A stretch of 64,000 nucleotides of DNA from Microbulbifer pacificus (GTDB lineage Bacteria > Pseudomonadota > Gammaproteobacteria > Pseudomonadales > Cellvibrionaceae): contig NZ_PREV01000027.1 of NCBI RefSeq assembly GCF_002959965.1, positions 496,001 through 560,000 on the forward strand, given 5' to 3'. The first letter of the stretch is position 1, and each line of letters begins with the position of its first letter. This document shows positions 31,907 to 40,918 of the stretch, in pieces. A program made the position numbers and the translations under genes. A model generated the notes under the pieces. That model saw only the letters and a list, made by a program, of their open reading frames with translations. It did not search any database and was not told the DNA's origin.

Positions 31907-33978
31907 TGCAGAACATGCCCCTGTGCCAGAGTAGCCGTCGCGTGGGGATGGTATTTGTCACAGGCCAGTTCGCCAATGGCGCTGGCGGGCGGCGGGGGAT
32001 ACTGGCTCCAGTCCTGCGGATCGCCGCCGAGAGCGTCGTTGTAGTCGGGATTGCCCATTACCTTGAGATACTCGATCAGCGCCATGCGCTCTTTCTCACT
32101 CAGACGCTTGCCGATGCGCCCCGCCACATTTGCGTCGGTAAACAGGTGTCCTGCGTTACTGTTACCGGTCCGGGTGGTATCAAATTCGAAACTGCCTGGG
32201 CGCATGTCGGTGACATAGCCGAGTTTCTGTGGGTTGTATTCGCGATGACCCACGCCAAATTCCACCGGGCGCGCCTCCAGCGGCGACAGCAGGTCATAAA
32301 TGGTGGGTACCGAGCCGTTGTGCAGGAAGGGCGGCGTTGCCCAGACACCATGCAGTGGGCGCGCTTTGTAGGCGGTCTTGTTGACAATACGGAAGGGCAC
32401 ATTAAGGCCATCGTAATCGGCAATACCATTGTCGTCGCTGGAAATGCCGCGGTTTTTGTACAGCGCCGGTACCAGCTCATTCAGCAGCAGTTGCAGGCCA
32501 TCCCCCGCGTTAACCCGTCTGTTTTTTTTCGCATCGGGTCCGGTGGCATTTTGGGGCACCAGTGGGCCGGGATCGTAGGTATGATTTTTGTAATTCAGCG
32601 CGGCGGTGGCATCGGTACCGATGACATCGATATCAATCCATGGAATGGACCAGAGGGACGCACGCCAGTCCTCGCGCACCGGGCGGCCCTCGTCATCGTA
32701 AGAGATCTGTCCAGCCATATCCCATTGCCAGTTGACGCTGCGCTGGTTTCCGGGATTGTCATCCGAGCTGCTGGCCAGAGGCCACGCATAGGGTTTGGAC
32801 TCGTGCGGGCCGTGGCAGTGGGCACACTGGTCCGCAAACAGGGCTTTGCCGCGGCGTGCACGGGAGATGTCGATCTCTCCCAGTACATCTTCGGGCCATT
32901 TTGGTGGCTTGAGTTTACGCAGTGTGGTTTCGATACACTGCATGCCTTCCACATCGATGGTGGAGCGGCCAAACTCTCCTTCCGGTAACCGTGCGCCGTC
33001 GTCGTCCACCAGTTTTACCGGTGCCATTACCCCGAGGCTTTCACCCACATTGCGCGCCATGGCCTGATTGGTGAAGCCGGTGTATTGCACCCAGTCGAAG
33101 CGCCAGATATCCCACAGGAAGGGGTAGCTCACCGGTGCGTTGGCCACCTTGTAGTTTTCCTCGATCCCGAGGTTGTAGCCGAACACGACGTTGCCGATGC
33201 GCCCGACGGCATCGGTGCGGCCGCGTCCCTCGGCGGTAGGGAACAGGTTCGACTGACCTGGCCCCCTGGAAAAATTCCACACTTCACCGACATAGTGTTT
33301 GAGGTCGCGCCGCAACTGCTTGCGGGCGTCGGCGTCTTCCCCGGCGACCCGGTCTGCGAACCGCGACCATTTTTTCGGGTTGACCAGTGTTTCGATCGCG
33401 GCGGCATTCAGCGAAACAATGAACTCACCCGGCGCGCTGGTGGACATACCGTGAATAGCCTGTCCGCCATCGACCCGCAGGGCTGTGCCCTTATAGTGCA
33501 GCTCGCCGGTGTGACAAAGTGCGCAGCCCAGATCGAGCCGTTCGCTGTTGTCGTCACGGTTGAGGTGTTTGCCCATGCCCACCGGATGGAGCCCGGTATC
33601 TCCTCCGTGGGTATGGTCCCGACCTTCCACGATAAATCCCCAGCCGCGCAGGTTTTCCTCGCTGGCAAGTCGGTCGCGGGAAAATGGCAACTCCAGGGCA
33701 GGCAGCCATTGGTAATGCAGCCCCTGCAGCTCCGTACCCTGTGGTGTGGAATAGAACAGCGCGCGATCCTCCGGGCTCCAGCCCTGGTCGAGATAGCGCA
33801 CTTCGGTGATGTGCTCACTGGTGATATTGGGGGAGAAGTACTGCCGGGCGATCGAGCAGCCAGTGAGCGCGATACCGGTTATGAGCGCGACTAATAGGGC
33901 CCCGCGTAAGACCCCGCGGCGAATTAGAACCCCGCGGCGAATCGCGGCCTGTTGTCGAGAAGACTGTTGAAAATCCAT
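31903..33978 (-). CDS. Di-heme cytochrome c lipoprotein, peroxidase-like
   Basis: From ATG 33978 (MDFQQSS) the protein has 691 residues. A lipobox LTGC near residue 43 predicts outer- or inner-membrane anchoring. Two c-type heme sites are visible: CALCH (about residue 165) and CAHCH (about 405), with a possible MauG/CcpA-like core. It ends near NPDYNDALGGDPQDWSQYPPP. It is translationally coupled to the catalase-family gene behind it, so it may feed electrons to that partner. The N-terminal 20 residues contain a short repeat (RRGVLIRRGVLRGALL). Confidence 0.83.
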   Translation of the reverse strand: MDFQQSSRQQAAIRRGVLIRRGVLRGALLVALITGIALTGCSIARQYFSPNITSEHITEVRYLDQGWSPEDRALFYSTPQGTELQGLHYQWLPALELPFSRDRLASEENLRGWGFIVEGRDHTHGGDTGLHPVGMGKHLNRDDNSERLDLGCALCHTGELHYKGTALRVDGGQAIHGMSTSAPGEFIVSLNAAAIETLVNPKKWSRFADRVAGEDADARKQLRRDLKHYVGEVWNFSRGPGQSNLFPTAEGRGRTDAVGRIGNVVFGYNLGIEENYKVANAPVSYPFLWDIWRFDWVQYTGFTNQAMARNVGESLGVMAPVKLVDDDGARLPEGEFGRSTIDVEGMQCIETTLRKLKPPKWPEDVLGEIDISRARRGKALFADQCAHCHGPHESKPYAWPLASSSDDNPGNQRSVNWQWDMAGQISYDDEGRPVREDWRASLWSIPWIDIDVIGTDATAALNYKNHTYDPGPLVPQNATGPDAKKNRRVNAGDGLQLLLNELVPALYKNRGISSDDNGIADYDGLNVPFRIVNKTAYKARPLHGVWATPPFLHNGSVPTIYDLLSPLEARPVEFGVGHREYNPQKLGYVTDMRPGSFEFDTTRTGNSNAGHLFTDANVAGRIGKRLSEKERMALIEYLKVMGNPDYNDALGGDPQDWSQYPPPPASAIGELACDKYHPHATATLAQGHVLQ

Positions 33979-34040
33979 TTTGAGTCTTGGAGCGATTGGT
34001 TGGTTGAATGCGGGATTGTAAATGCCATGCGCCCAAAAGC

Positions 34041-34071
34041 AAAAAGCCGGGTATGGCTGTCCATACCCGGC
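34041..34071 (-). terminator. Intrinsic terminator after the first DUF885 gene
   Basis: On the minus strand GCCGGGTATGG-ACAG-CCATACCCGGC is followed by TTTTT. It lies 32 bases beyond the DUF885 stop codon and separates it from the cytochrome gene. Confidence 0.85.
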
Positions 34072-34102
34072 AGATGATCGCAATGGGAGAGTGTCAGGAA
34101 AA

Positions 34103-36004
34103 TCAGTTGCTGCCTTTGTTTTCCTCGATCCAGCCGTTCACGAGATCTTCCAGCACGTCCAATGGTACGGCGCCATTTGCCAGTACCACATCGTGGAATT
34201 CGCGAATATCGAATTTATCTCCCAGTTCCTTTTTGGCGTTCTCACGCAATTCGACAATTTTCATCATTCCGATCTTGTAGGCAGTTGCCTGGCCGGGCAT
34301 CACGATATAGCGCTCAATGGCCTTCTGCACATCGCCGGATGGGTTGGGGGTGTTTTCCGTCAGCCAGTCGATGGCCTGTTCACGGGTCCATTTCTTGCTG
34401 TGAATGCCGGTATCCACCACCAGCCGTCCCGCGCGCCAGAGTTCCATTGCGAGGCGACCGAAGTCGGAATAGGGATCCTGGTAGAAACCGATTTCCTTCG
34501 GCACCAGCTCGGAGTACAGACCCCACCCCTCGGTATAGGCGGTGTAGCCGCCGAACTTGCGGAAAGAGGGGACGTTATCCAGTTCCTGCATGATGGACAG
34601 CTGCATGTGGTGTCCGGGAATGCCCTCGTGGTAAGCGAGCGCTTCCATCTGGTAGGTGGGCATGCTGCTCATCTTGTACAGGTTGGCGTAGTAGATGCCC
34701 GGGCGCGAGCCGTCCGGCGCGGGGCGCTGGTAGAAGGCTTTACCCGCGGATTTCTCCCGGAAAGGCTCGACGGCTTTCACGGTCAGATCCGCTTTCGGTT
34801 TGGTGATAAACAGTTCATCCAGGCGGCCCTTCATGGTATCGATGATGGCAGTGGCTTCTTTCAGGTAGCGCTGCTTGCCGTCTTCGCTTTCCGGGTAGTA
34901 GAACTGCGGATCTGTGCGCATGAATTCGAAGAACTCCTGCAGGCTACCTTCAAACTTGACCTTTTTCATGATCTCGCGCATTTCGTCGTGAATGCGCGCG
35001 ACTTCTTCAAGACCTTTCTGATGGATCTCGGCTGCGGTCATGTCGGTGGTGGTGTAGACATTCAGGCGATGCTGGTAGTACTTGTCACCGTCGGGAAATT
35101 TCCACGCCCCGTCGTCGGTAGTGGCTTTTTTTTCCAGTTCTGCGAGGTAGCCGTTAAGTTTTTCATAAGCGGGTTTGACACGCTCAAGCATGGCCGTTCG
35201 GGCTTTCTCGATCAGCGCGTTTTTTTCTTCGGCGCTGATCTCCAGCTTGTCAACCTTGCCTTTGAAATCCGCATATAGAGTGCTGTCTTTACCCTCGTCA
35301 TAGGGTGCACCGGTAATCAGGTTTTTGCCGTCACTGATGACATAGGGAAACACGAACTTCGGCACGATAACCCCGGCATCCGCGCGCTCCTTGAGATTGG
35401 CAATCACCTGGTCGAAATGCTCCGGCAATGCACTCAGGCGTGCGATATACGCCTCTGCGTCGGAAGTGTCATCAATTCGGTGCTGGTTGATCAGTAGCGA
35501 GGCGACGCCGGTGTGATCGGCGTACATCTGATTGACCGGGTAGGTATGCAGTCGCCACTGATAGCCCTCAATATCCTGCTCCAGCTTGCGAATGGCGAGT
35601 TCCAGTGAGAGACGGGTAGCGTCGTCCAGCTGCGCGGGGTCGACTTTTTTCAACTCTTCCAGTTGGCGTTTGTTGATCTCGTGAGTTTCTTTTTCGAATG
35701 CCGGCGAAATGTCGTCCCACTTGTCGTAACCATCTTTCATACCCAGAAAGGTTCTGAACTCCGGGCTGCGGCTCAGATGAGCCTGGAACTGGTCTTCGAA
35801 GAGCTGGTTGGTGCTGGCGATGATGTCAGGATTGCCGGTATTTCCCTTTTTATTGGCATCATCCGGGCTTGCATCAGAGGTTGCCTGGATGTCGGCGCCT
35901 TGGGTGGCGGATGGGAGTTGGTCGGTATTTGCGGATTCCCGCTCGCAACCCGCCATGGCCAGGGCGCTTATGGCGGCGGCCAGTAAAGTCATCTTCAGCT
36001 TCAT
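34103..36004 (-). CDS. DUF885 family lipoprotein, putative metallopeptidase
   Basis: The 633-residue protein has a lipobox (ISALAMAGC) followed by a Ser/Asp/Asn-rich linker. The DUF885 domain carries the HEGIPGHHMQL motif (about residue 464), which resembles a zinc-binding HExxxH site, and a downstream TEGWGLYSE block supplying a glutamate. Members are considered dipeptidyl or carboxypeptidase-like enzymes, but few are tested. A paralogue of the same design lies at 50693-52537. Confidence 0.88.
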   Translation of the reverse strand: MKLKMTLLAAAISALAMAGCERESANTDQLPSATQGADIQATSDASPDDANKKGNTGNPDIIASTNQLFEDQFQAHLSRSPEFRTFLGMKDGYDKWDDISPAFEKETHEINKRQLEELKKVDPAQLDDATRLSLELAIRKLEQDIEGYQWRLHTYPVNQMYADHTGVASLLINQHRIDDTSDAEAYIARLSALPEHFDQVIANLKERADAGVIVPKFVFPYVISDGKNLITGAPYDEGKDSTLYADFKGKVDKLEISAEEKNALIEKARTAMLERVKPAYEKLNGYLAELEKKATTDDGAWKFPDGDKYYQHRLNVYTTTDMTAAEIHQKGLEEVARIHDEMREIMKKVKFEGSLQEFFEFMRTDPQFYYPESEDGKQRYLKEATAIIDTMKGRLDELFITKPKADLTVKAVEPFREKSAGKAFYQRPAPDGSRPGIYYANLYKMSSMPTYQMEALAYHEGIPGHHMQLSIMQELDNVPSFRKFGGYTAYTEGWGLYSELVPKEIGFYQDPYSDFGRLAMELWRAGRLVVDTGIHSKKWTREQAIDWLTENTPNPSGDVQKAIERYIVMPGQATAYKIGMMKIVELRENAKKELGDKFDIREFHDVVLANGAVPLDVLEDLVNGWIEENKGSN

Positions 36005-36131
36005 TGTGTGCTCTCAGCTTCTGTTATTAAGGAATGTCTGCTCGGTTACAGCGCCGTGTGTTGTAACCATAATGGAAGTGCGATGCAAATCCCGCGCTCT
36101 CCAGTAGAAGAGTGGGGAACATGGCGAGCAT

Positions 36132-36155
36132 AAAAAAAGCGGGCCGGAGCCCGCT
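36132..36155 (-). terminator. Intrinsic terminator after sodB
   Basis: On the minus strand AGCGGGC-TCCG-GCCCGCT is followed by TTTTTT, 35 bases after the sodB stop codon. Confidence 0.88.
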
Positions 36156-36190
36156 TCTGGTCGCGCTCGTCGGCGCGGAGCTTCTGACGG

Positions 36191-36772
36191 TCAGGCGAAG
36201 TTCTGGTTCGCGAAATCCCAGTTCACCAGAGCCCAGAATGCTTCCATATATTTCGGGCGGGCATTGCGGTAGTCAATGTAGTAGGCATGCTCCCACACAT
36301 CACAGGTCAGCAGCGGGGTGACACTGCTGTCGGTCAGCGGAGTTTCGGCATTAGAGGTGTTGACGATAGCCACGGAGCCGTCAGCCTTTTTCACCAGCCA
36401 GGTCCAGCCGGAGCCGAAATTGTTTACGGCACTGTTGGTGAACTCTTCCTTGAACTTGTCGAAGGAACCGAAAGCTGCATTGATGGCATCGCCGACTGCA
36501 CCGCTGGCCGCGCCGCCACCGTTAGGGCTCAGGCAGTTCCAGTAGAACGTGTGGTTCCAGATCTGTGCGGCGTTGTTGAACACGCCGCCGGATGAGGATT
36601 TGATCACGTCTTCGAGGGATTTGTCCGCGTCCGGAGTACCTTCCAGCAGGCCGTTCAGTTTGTCGACGTAGGTCTTGTGATGCTTGCCGTAGTGGTATTC
36701 CAGGGTTTCCTGGGAAATGTGTGGCTGCAGCGCGTCCATAGCATAGGGGAGTTCGGGGAGAACGTGTGCCAT
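36191..36772 (-). CDS. sodB: Iron superoxide dismutase
   Basis: SodB is the cytoplasmic Fe-dependent superoxide dismutase. From ATG 36772 (MAHVLPELPY) it has 193 residues, the usual size. Metal ligands are in HYGKHHKTYVDKLN, the His of IWNHTFYWNC, and the DVWEHAYYIDYRN signature; GGGAASG and the Gln/aromatic context favour the iron form. A 14-codon upstream extension is rejected because conservation starts at this methionine. It is a single gene with its own terminator. Confidence 0.96.
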   Translation of the reverse strand: MAHVLPELPYAMDALQPHISQETLEYHYGKHHKTYVDKLNGLLEGTPDADKSLEDVIKSSSGGVFNNAAQIWNHTFYWNCLSPNGGGAASGAVGDAINAAFGSFDKFKEEFTNSAVNNFGSGWTWLVKKADGSVAIVNTSNAETPLTDSSVTPLLTCDVWEHAYYIDYRNARPKYMEAFWALVNWDFANQNFA

Positions 36773-37111
36773 GTGATAATCCTTCCTTTGTCTTGGGACC
36801 CCCGCCGACCGCATGTCCGGCGGCAGGTCAGTTATTGGTGGGAGGCATTCTACACGCGCTTGAAGTCATTATTAAGCCATTGGACGAACCAATGGGCTCC
36901 AGAGGCGGCGTTGTCGGCAAGATATGCGCAAGTTGTAAACAAATGCGTCGTCGTTCGGTTTTGACGGTGCGGTCACTGATAGACCTGTGCTGCGGGAATG
37001 GCCTATTCTGATCACTGTGCCCGCTTACTTTTTCGTCAGTTTTTGGTATAACTGCCGCAGTTTTCTACTTATATCCGGCCCGAGGGCCGCAAGCCAACGC
37101 AGGACAACAGC
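36773..37111. other. Intergenic region between sodB and the coiled-coil gene
   Basis: This 339-base divergent region should carry promoters for both neighbours. I see CCATTGG-ACGAA-CCAATGG (about 36878-36896) as a short palindrome but no confident promoter or operator. Confidence 0.4.
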
Positions 37112-37870
37112 ATGCAACGCAGAGAGCCCACATTCGATGGCGGCAGCTCATCTTCTATGGACCCTCAGATTTCCGCCAGCGGACCTATTGGTGGCAAGCG
37201 CTACGCAGCGCCTGAACCGCCTCTGCCGGCATCTGGTCGCGAACCTTCCTCAGGTGGTGGATCTTCCTTTCTTTCGGTACTGGCCCTGTTACTGGCGCTG
37301 GCCGGTCTCGGTGCGGCCGGCTTTCTCTACAATCAGTGGCAAGTGACCCGCTTGCAGCTGAGCGACGCGGAGTCGCGCATTGTGCAGTTGGAGAAACGCT
37401 TTGAAATGTCCGGCGAAGAGTCGGCAGCCTCTGTCGAGGTGTTGAATGCGAAAGTCAAGGAGAACGCCTCTGAGATCCGCAAGCTGTGGGGCGTGTCGTA
37501 CGACACCAACCGCAAGGACATCGCCGCCAATAAAGAGGCGAATGCGGCTCAGCAGAAATCCATCGCGGCCCTGACCAGCAAAGTTAACAGTGTTGAGTCC
37601 GGCCTGAAAAAAGTGGCCGCGCTGGAGAGCGAAATGGCCAAGCTGAAAGAAGCCACTGCCAGTGCCTCCAGTGAGACCAGGGACAAGGTAGCGAGCCTCG
37701 AGCGTCAGCTGACCTCCGTGCGTGCGGATCTGACTGCCCGTGTTGGCGCCAATGAGGAGGCGGTGCAGTCCATCGACAGTTACCGCCGTAGCGTCAATAA
37801 GGACCTGGTGCAGCTGCGCGATGCCATCCGCAGCCTGCAGTCGAGTTCCAGCACTGCCTCAGCCCCCTGA
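37112..37870 (+). CDS. Single-span membrane protein with long coiled coil, unknown
   Basis: The 252-residue protein starts with a Ser/Pro/Gly-rich cytoplasmic-type segment of about 48 residues. One membrane helix follows (FLSVLALLLALAGLGAAGFLY, about 50-71). The rest is a coiled coil of about 170 residues with heptads such as LSDAESRIVQLEKRF and ASLERQLTSVRADLTARV. This layout suggests an envelope-anchored scaffold. I do not recognise a named family and no operon partner is close, so function is unknown. Confidence 0.75.
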   Translation: MQRREPTFDGGSSSSMDPQISASGPIGGKRYAAPEPPLPASGREPSSGGGSSFLSVLALLLALAGLGAAGFLYNQWQVTRLQLSDAESRIVQLEKRFEMSGEESAASVEVLNAKVKENASEIRKLWGVSYDTNRKDIAANKEANAAQQKSIAALTSKVNSVESGLKKVAALESEMAKLKEATASASSETRDKVASLERQLTSVRADLTARVGANEEAVQSIDSYRRSVNKDLVQLRDAIRSLQSSSSTASAP

Positions 37871-38067
37871 TCCGGGACAGGAACCTTCTCTGAATCTGGT
37901 TAGCGGCGAGCTCAACTGCCGCTAACCATTCTCATTTTCATCCTCCGCCTGAATTTCTTCTCTCACCCTGTTTATTTCACGTAATTCGGCCTTCGCCAAA
38001 TCCAACACCTGCGGGCAATTCGTGTAAAATCGCCGCCTTCGAGACGACACCATACACGGAGCCGGCA

Positions 38068-39576
38068 ATGACCATAATCCGCCAGGACGACCTGATCGAT
38101 AGCGTGGCTGACGCGCTGCAGTTCATCTCTTACTACCATCCGCAGGATTTTATCCAGGCCCTGAACAAGGCCTACGAGAAAGAAGCCAACCCGGCGGCGA
38201 AAGACGCCATGGCCCAGATTCTCATTAACTCCCGCATGTGTGCCCAGGGCCACCGTCCCATCTGTCAGGACACCGGTATCGTGACCGTAAAGCTCAAGGT
38301 GGGCATGAACGTTCAGTGGGAAGCAGAAATGAGCGTGACCGACATGGTCAACGAAGGTGTGCGCCGCGCCTACAACAACCCGGACAATGTGCTGCGCGCC
38401 TCCATTCTGGCGGATCCGGACGGCGCCCGTAAGAACACGGGTGACAACACCCCTGCGGTCATTCACTATGAAATCGTGCCCGGTGACACCGTAGACGTAT
38501 ACGTGGCCGCGAAGGGTGGCGGCTCGGAAGCCAAGAGCAAATTTGCCATGCTGAACCCGTCTGACTCCGTGGTGGACTGGGTACTGGAAATGGTGCCGAA
38601 AATGGGGGCTGGCTGGTGTCCCCCCGGCATGTTGGGCATCGGCGTCGGTGGTACTGCCGAAAAGGCCATGCTGCTGGCGAAGGAATCCCTGCTGGACCCG
38701 ATCGACATTCAGGATCTGCAGGAGCGCGGTGCCTCCAACCGCGCCGAAGAGCTGCGTCTGGAGTTGTTCGACAAAGTCAACAAGCTGGGTATCGGTGCCC
38801 AGGGCCTGGGCGGCCTCACCACCGTGCTGGATGTGAAGGTAAAGGACTTCCCGACCCACGCCGCCAACAAGGCGGTAGCCATCATCCCGAACTGCGCCGC
38901 CACCCGCCACACCCACTTTACCCTGGATGGTTCCGGCCCCGCGCGCCAGGCTCCCCCGAAGCTGGAAGACTGGCCGGAAATTACCCGTGAAGCCGGCGGC
39001 AACACCCGTCGCGTGAATCTGGACGAAGTGACCCGCGAAGACGTGCTCGGCTGGAAACCCGGTGATACCCTGCTGCTGAACGGCAAAATGCTTACCGGCC
39101 GTGATGCGGCGCACAAGAAAATGGTGGATATCCTCGCCAAGGGCGAGAAACTGCCGGTAGATCTTACCGGTCGCTTCATCTATTACGTGGGCCCGGTGGA
39201 CCCGGTGCGCAACGAAGTGGTTGGTCCGGCCGGCCCCACTACCGCCACCCGTATGGACAAATTCACCCGCACCATGCTGGAAGAAACCGGACTGTTGGGC
39301 ATGATCGGTAAGGCCGAGCGTGGCCCCACGGCGATCGATGCTATCCGCGACAACAAAGCGGTCTATCTGATGGCTGTCGGCGGTGCCGCCTATTTGGTGG
39401 CCCAGGCCATCAAGGATGCCAAGGTTATCGCGTTCCCGGAACTGGGTATGGAAGCCATTTACGAATTCGAAGTGGAAGACATGCCCGTCACCGTAGCGGT
39501 GGACAGCAACGGAGAATCCGTACACAACACCGGCCCGGTCATCTGGAAGCACAAGATCGAGGAAGGCGCGGTGTAA
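38068..39576 (+). CDS. fumA: Class I fumarate hydratase
   Basis: This iron-sulfur fumarase interconverts fumarate and malate in the TCA cycle. The 502-residue protein joins the alpha part (SRMCAQGHRPICQDTGIV, GAGWCPPGMLGIGVGGT, with the 4Fe-4S cysteines) to the beta part (SGPARQ..., YYVGPVDPV, GPTTATRMD, MIGKAERG). Class I enzymes are oxygen-sensitive, unlike class II FumC. A terminator follows. It forms the left flank of the integron cassette region. Confidence 0.95.
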   Translation: MTIIRQDDLIDSVADALQFISYYHPQDFIQALNKAYEKEANPAAKDAMAQILINSRMCAQGHRPICQDTGIVTVKLKVGMNVQWEAEMSVTDMVNEGVRRAYNNPDNVLRASILADPDGARKNTGDNTPAVIHYEIVPGDTVDVYVAAKGGGSEAKSKFAMLNPSDSVVDWVLEMVPKMGAGWCPPGMLGIGVGGTAEKAMLLAKESLLDPIDIQDLQERGASNRAEELRLELFDKVNKLGIGAQGLGGLTTVLDVKVKDFPTHAANKAVAIIPNCAATRHTHFTLDGSGPARQAPPKLEDWPEITREAGGNTRRVNLDEVTREDVLGWKPGDTLLLNGKMLTGRDAAHKKMVDILAKGEKLPVDLTGRFIYYVGPVDPVRNEVVGPAGPTTATRMDKFTRTMLEETGLLGMIGKAERGPTAIDAIRDNKAVYLMAVGGAAYLVAQAIKDAKVIAFPELGMEAIYEFEVEDMPVTVAVDSNGESVHNTGPVIWKHKIEEGAV

Positions 39577-39606
39577 CAAAACCCGCATTCCTTGATTGGC
39601 AATTAA

Positions 39607-39636
39607 AGCCGGCTCCGATTATGGGCCGGCTTTTTT
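39607..39636 (+). terminator. Intrinsic terminator after the fumarase gene
   Basis: GCCGGCTC-CGATTAT-GGGCCGGC is followed by six T residues, 30 bases after the stop codon. Confidence 0.9.
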
Positions 39637-39930
39637 GTATCTGCGCCTTGCATAATGGGACTGATCCAAGCCAATTGATGGTGTCCAAGTGAGTCCTAGA
39701 TCAGTAGCGGGAGTTTGTTGGTTCGATAAGCTACTGATTTTGAATAAGTTTTTTTGATTTTGGGGTGGTAATAGAGGTAGATATATAGCAAGTCGGCTAT
39801 ATATTTCTCTATGGGATTTGAAAGAGGATGCTGTAAGCTCTTGCTGTAGAAGGATTTTTTTAAGAGCTTGGATTTGTTGGCTGAGAGATATATGGCGCCG
39901 ACATATATAGCTTGGGCTTTTGAATAAACT
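39637..39930. other. AT-rich segment at the left edge of the cassette array
   Basis: This stretch is much richer in A and T than the fumarase gene. It contains a nested palindrome (39790-39902) flanked by 9-bp direct repeats and ends at the first cassette boundary (39931). Lys/Tyr/Leu-rich reading frames on the minus strand look like chance products of base composition. It could be the remnant of an attI platform, but no integrase gene is present. Confidence 0.45.
39781..39911. repeat. Nested palindrome flanked by ATATATAGC direct repeats
   Basis: ATATATAGC occurs at 39781-39789 and 39903-39911. Between them GTCGGC (39792-39797) and GCCGAC (39897-39902) close a hairpin that continues through TATATATTTCTCT/AGAGATATA and an inner AAGCTCTT/AAGAGCTT stem. 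The arrangement looks like a small non-coding insertion with a 9-bp target duplication. Confidence 0.5.
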
Positions 39931-40019
39931 GTTAGTGTTTTTATTAGCTGTCGAATGAAAATACGGCTTCGTAGAAAGTAATGCATGATGAACGGTGGTA
40001 GATTCAAGCCATAGATTTC

Positions 40020-40247
40020 TCAAAAGTATTGTAGAAATCGTGGTTCCACCATTTGGCTTTTTCGGTCAGGCAATGGGGCACTTTTCGGCGGTTTCGCTTG
40101 TGCCGCGCCACCAATTTGATTAATCGTCGGCTTCGCCCACGATTCGGTACGGAAGGTCTGTGCCAGGAGGGCGGCGCCGCACCGTGGTATATTTCGGTTT
40201 TGTAAAAGGTTTTTCCGTTCGTTCTCCGGAGTGGTTGCGTCAAGCAT
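40020..40247 (-). CDS. Doubtful small ORF in the first cassette
   Basis: A 75-residue frame on the minus strand starts at ATG 40247. The protein (start MLDATTPENERKN) shows no domain that I recognise, and its opposite direction and lack of a clear ribosome site make it doubtful. The first cassette (39931-40391) may instead be non-coding, as some cassettes are. Confidence 0.25.
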   Translation of the reverse strand: MLDATTPENERKNLLQNRNIPRCGAALLAQTFRTESWAKPTINQIGGAAQAKPPKSAPLPDRKSQMVEPRFLQYF

Positions 40248-40280
40248 CACTCCATGAAAAAGGTCGGTAGAGCCCCAAAA

Positions 40281-40398
40281 CACTAACAAGGCGCTGCAGG
40301 CCGACGGCCAACTTTGTGCACTTTATGCGCGGTCGCTGCGCTCCCATTGTCGCGCATAAAGCGCCCAAAATTGTCCGCGGCTGAGCGCGGCGTTAGAG
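40281..40398 (+). repeat. attC site 1
   Basis: This 118-bp site runs from CACTAAC to GTTAGAG and has a GGCGCTGCAGGCCGAC start and a GAGCGCGGC end. It is the same subtype as site 5. Confidence 0.9.
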
Positions 40399-40401
40399 CT
40401 C

Positions 40402-40755
40402 ATGATCGAAAATAGTCCGAAGGTCTTTATTGCTTGGCTCCCACTGATCCTCACGCTTCTTATGGTCAGTGCTCCAGCAATTCTTTTTGAGATCGACAAG
40501 TTTGCCGTTTGCGTACAAATGAGCTCGTCTTATGGAAGCGAGTTCTTTTGCGGGCACCAGGAGGGTTACGCGAGGCCGTACCTTTTAGTTGGTAAGCTAG
40601 TGGTTGTAGCTGCGTATTTATTTGCTCTCTCTTATACCGGAGGGCTTGAGCTAAATCGCAGCTACAAGTTTGGACTTATCGCGTCTTCTATAGCCATTTT
40701 CCCGGCGGTGGTAATCTGGGTTATGGCAGCGGTCCTCGGAAGCCCTGGGCCGTGA
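40402..40755 (+). CDS. Cassette protein, small membrane protein of unknown function
   Basis: The 117-residue protein has about three hydrophobic segments (about 9-29, 57-78, 88-112) with a short extracytoplasmic loop carrying two cysteines (CVQMSSSYGSEFFC) that could form a disulfide. I do not recognise the family. The cassette is bounded by GTTAGAGCT and AGCTCTAAC. The start ATG lies four bases after attC site 1, without a strong ribosome site, so translation may depend on upstream context. Confidence 0.7.
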   Translation: MIENSPKVFIAWLPLILTLLMVSAPAILFEIDKFAVCVQMSSSYGSEFFCGHQEGYARPYLLVGKLVVVAAYLFALSYTGGLELNRSYKFGLIASSIAIFPAVVIWVMAAVLGSPGP

Positions 40756-40758
40756 AAG

Positions 40759-40905
40759 CTCTAACAAACGCAGGCAGTTTGCTACGGCCCCTGGCGGGGC
40801 CTCCGCGGGACGCCCAACGCTATGCACATTTTGTGCCGGTCGCTGCGCTCCCAGTTTCGCACAAAATGTGCACAGCATTGGTCGCCCCTGCTGCGGGCGT
40901 TAGGC
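40759..40905 (+). repeat. attC site 2
   Basis: This 147-bp site runs from CTCTAAC to GTTAGGC and contains the GCAGGCAGTTTGCT start shared with sites 4 and 16. Confidence 0.9.
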
Positions 40906-40918
40906 CCACTAGGAGAAA

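Noticed and set aside
37972..39588. 538-residue minus-strand frame over the fumarase gene
   Set aside because: It is opposite a complete class I fumarase and has no recognisable motif.
39637..40023. Minus-strand frames of 103 and 134 residues at the left edge of the array
   Set aside because: They overlap a hairpin-rich AT-rich stretch, give Lys/Tyr/Leu-rich proteins with no domain, cross the cassette boundary at 39931 and lack ribosome sites.
39577..40280. Search for an integron integrase gene beside the array
   Set aside because: No tyrosine-recombinase motif was found on either strand here or between 50603 and 50692, so no intI is claimed.
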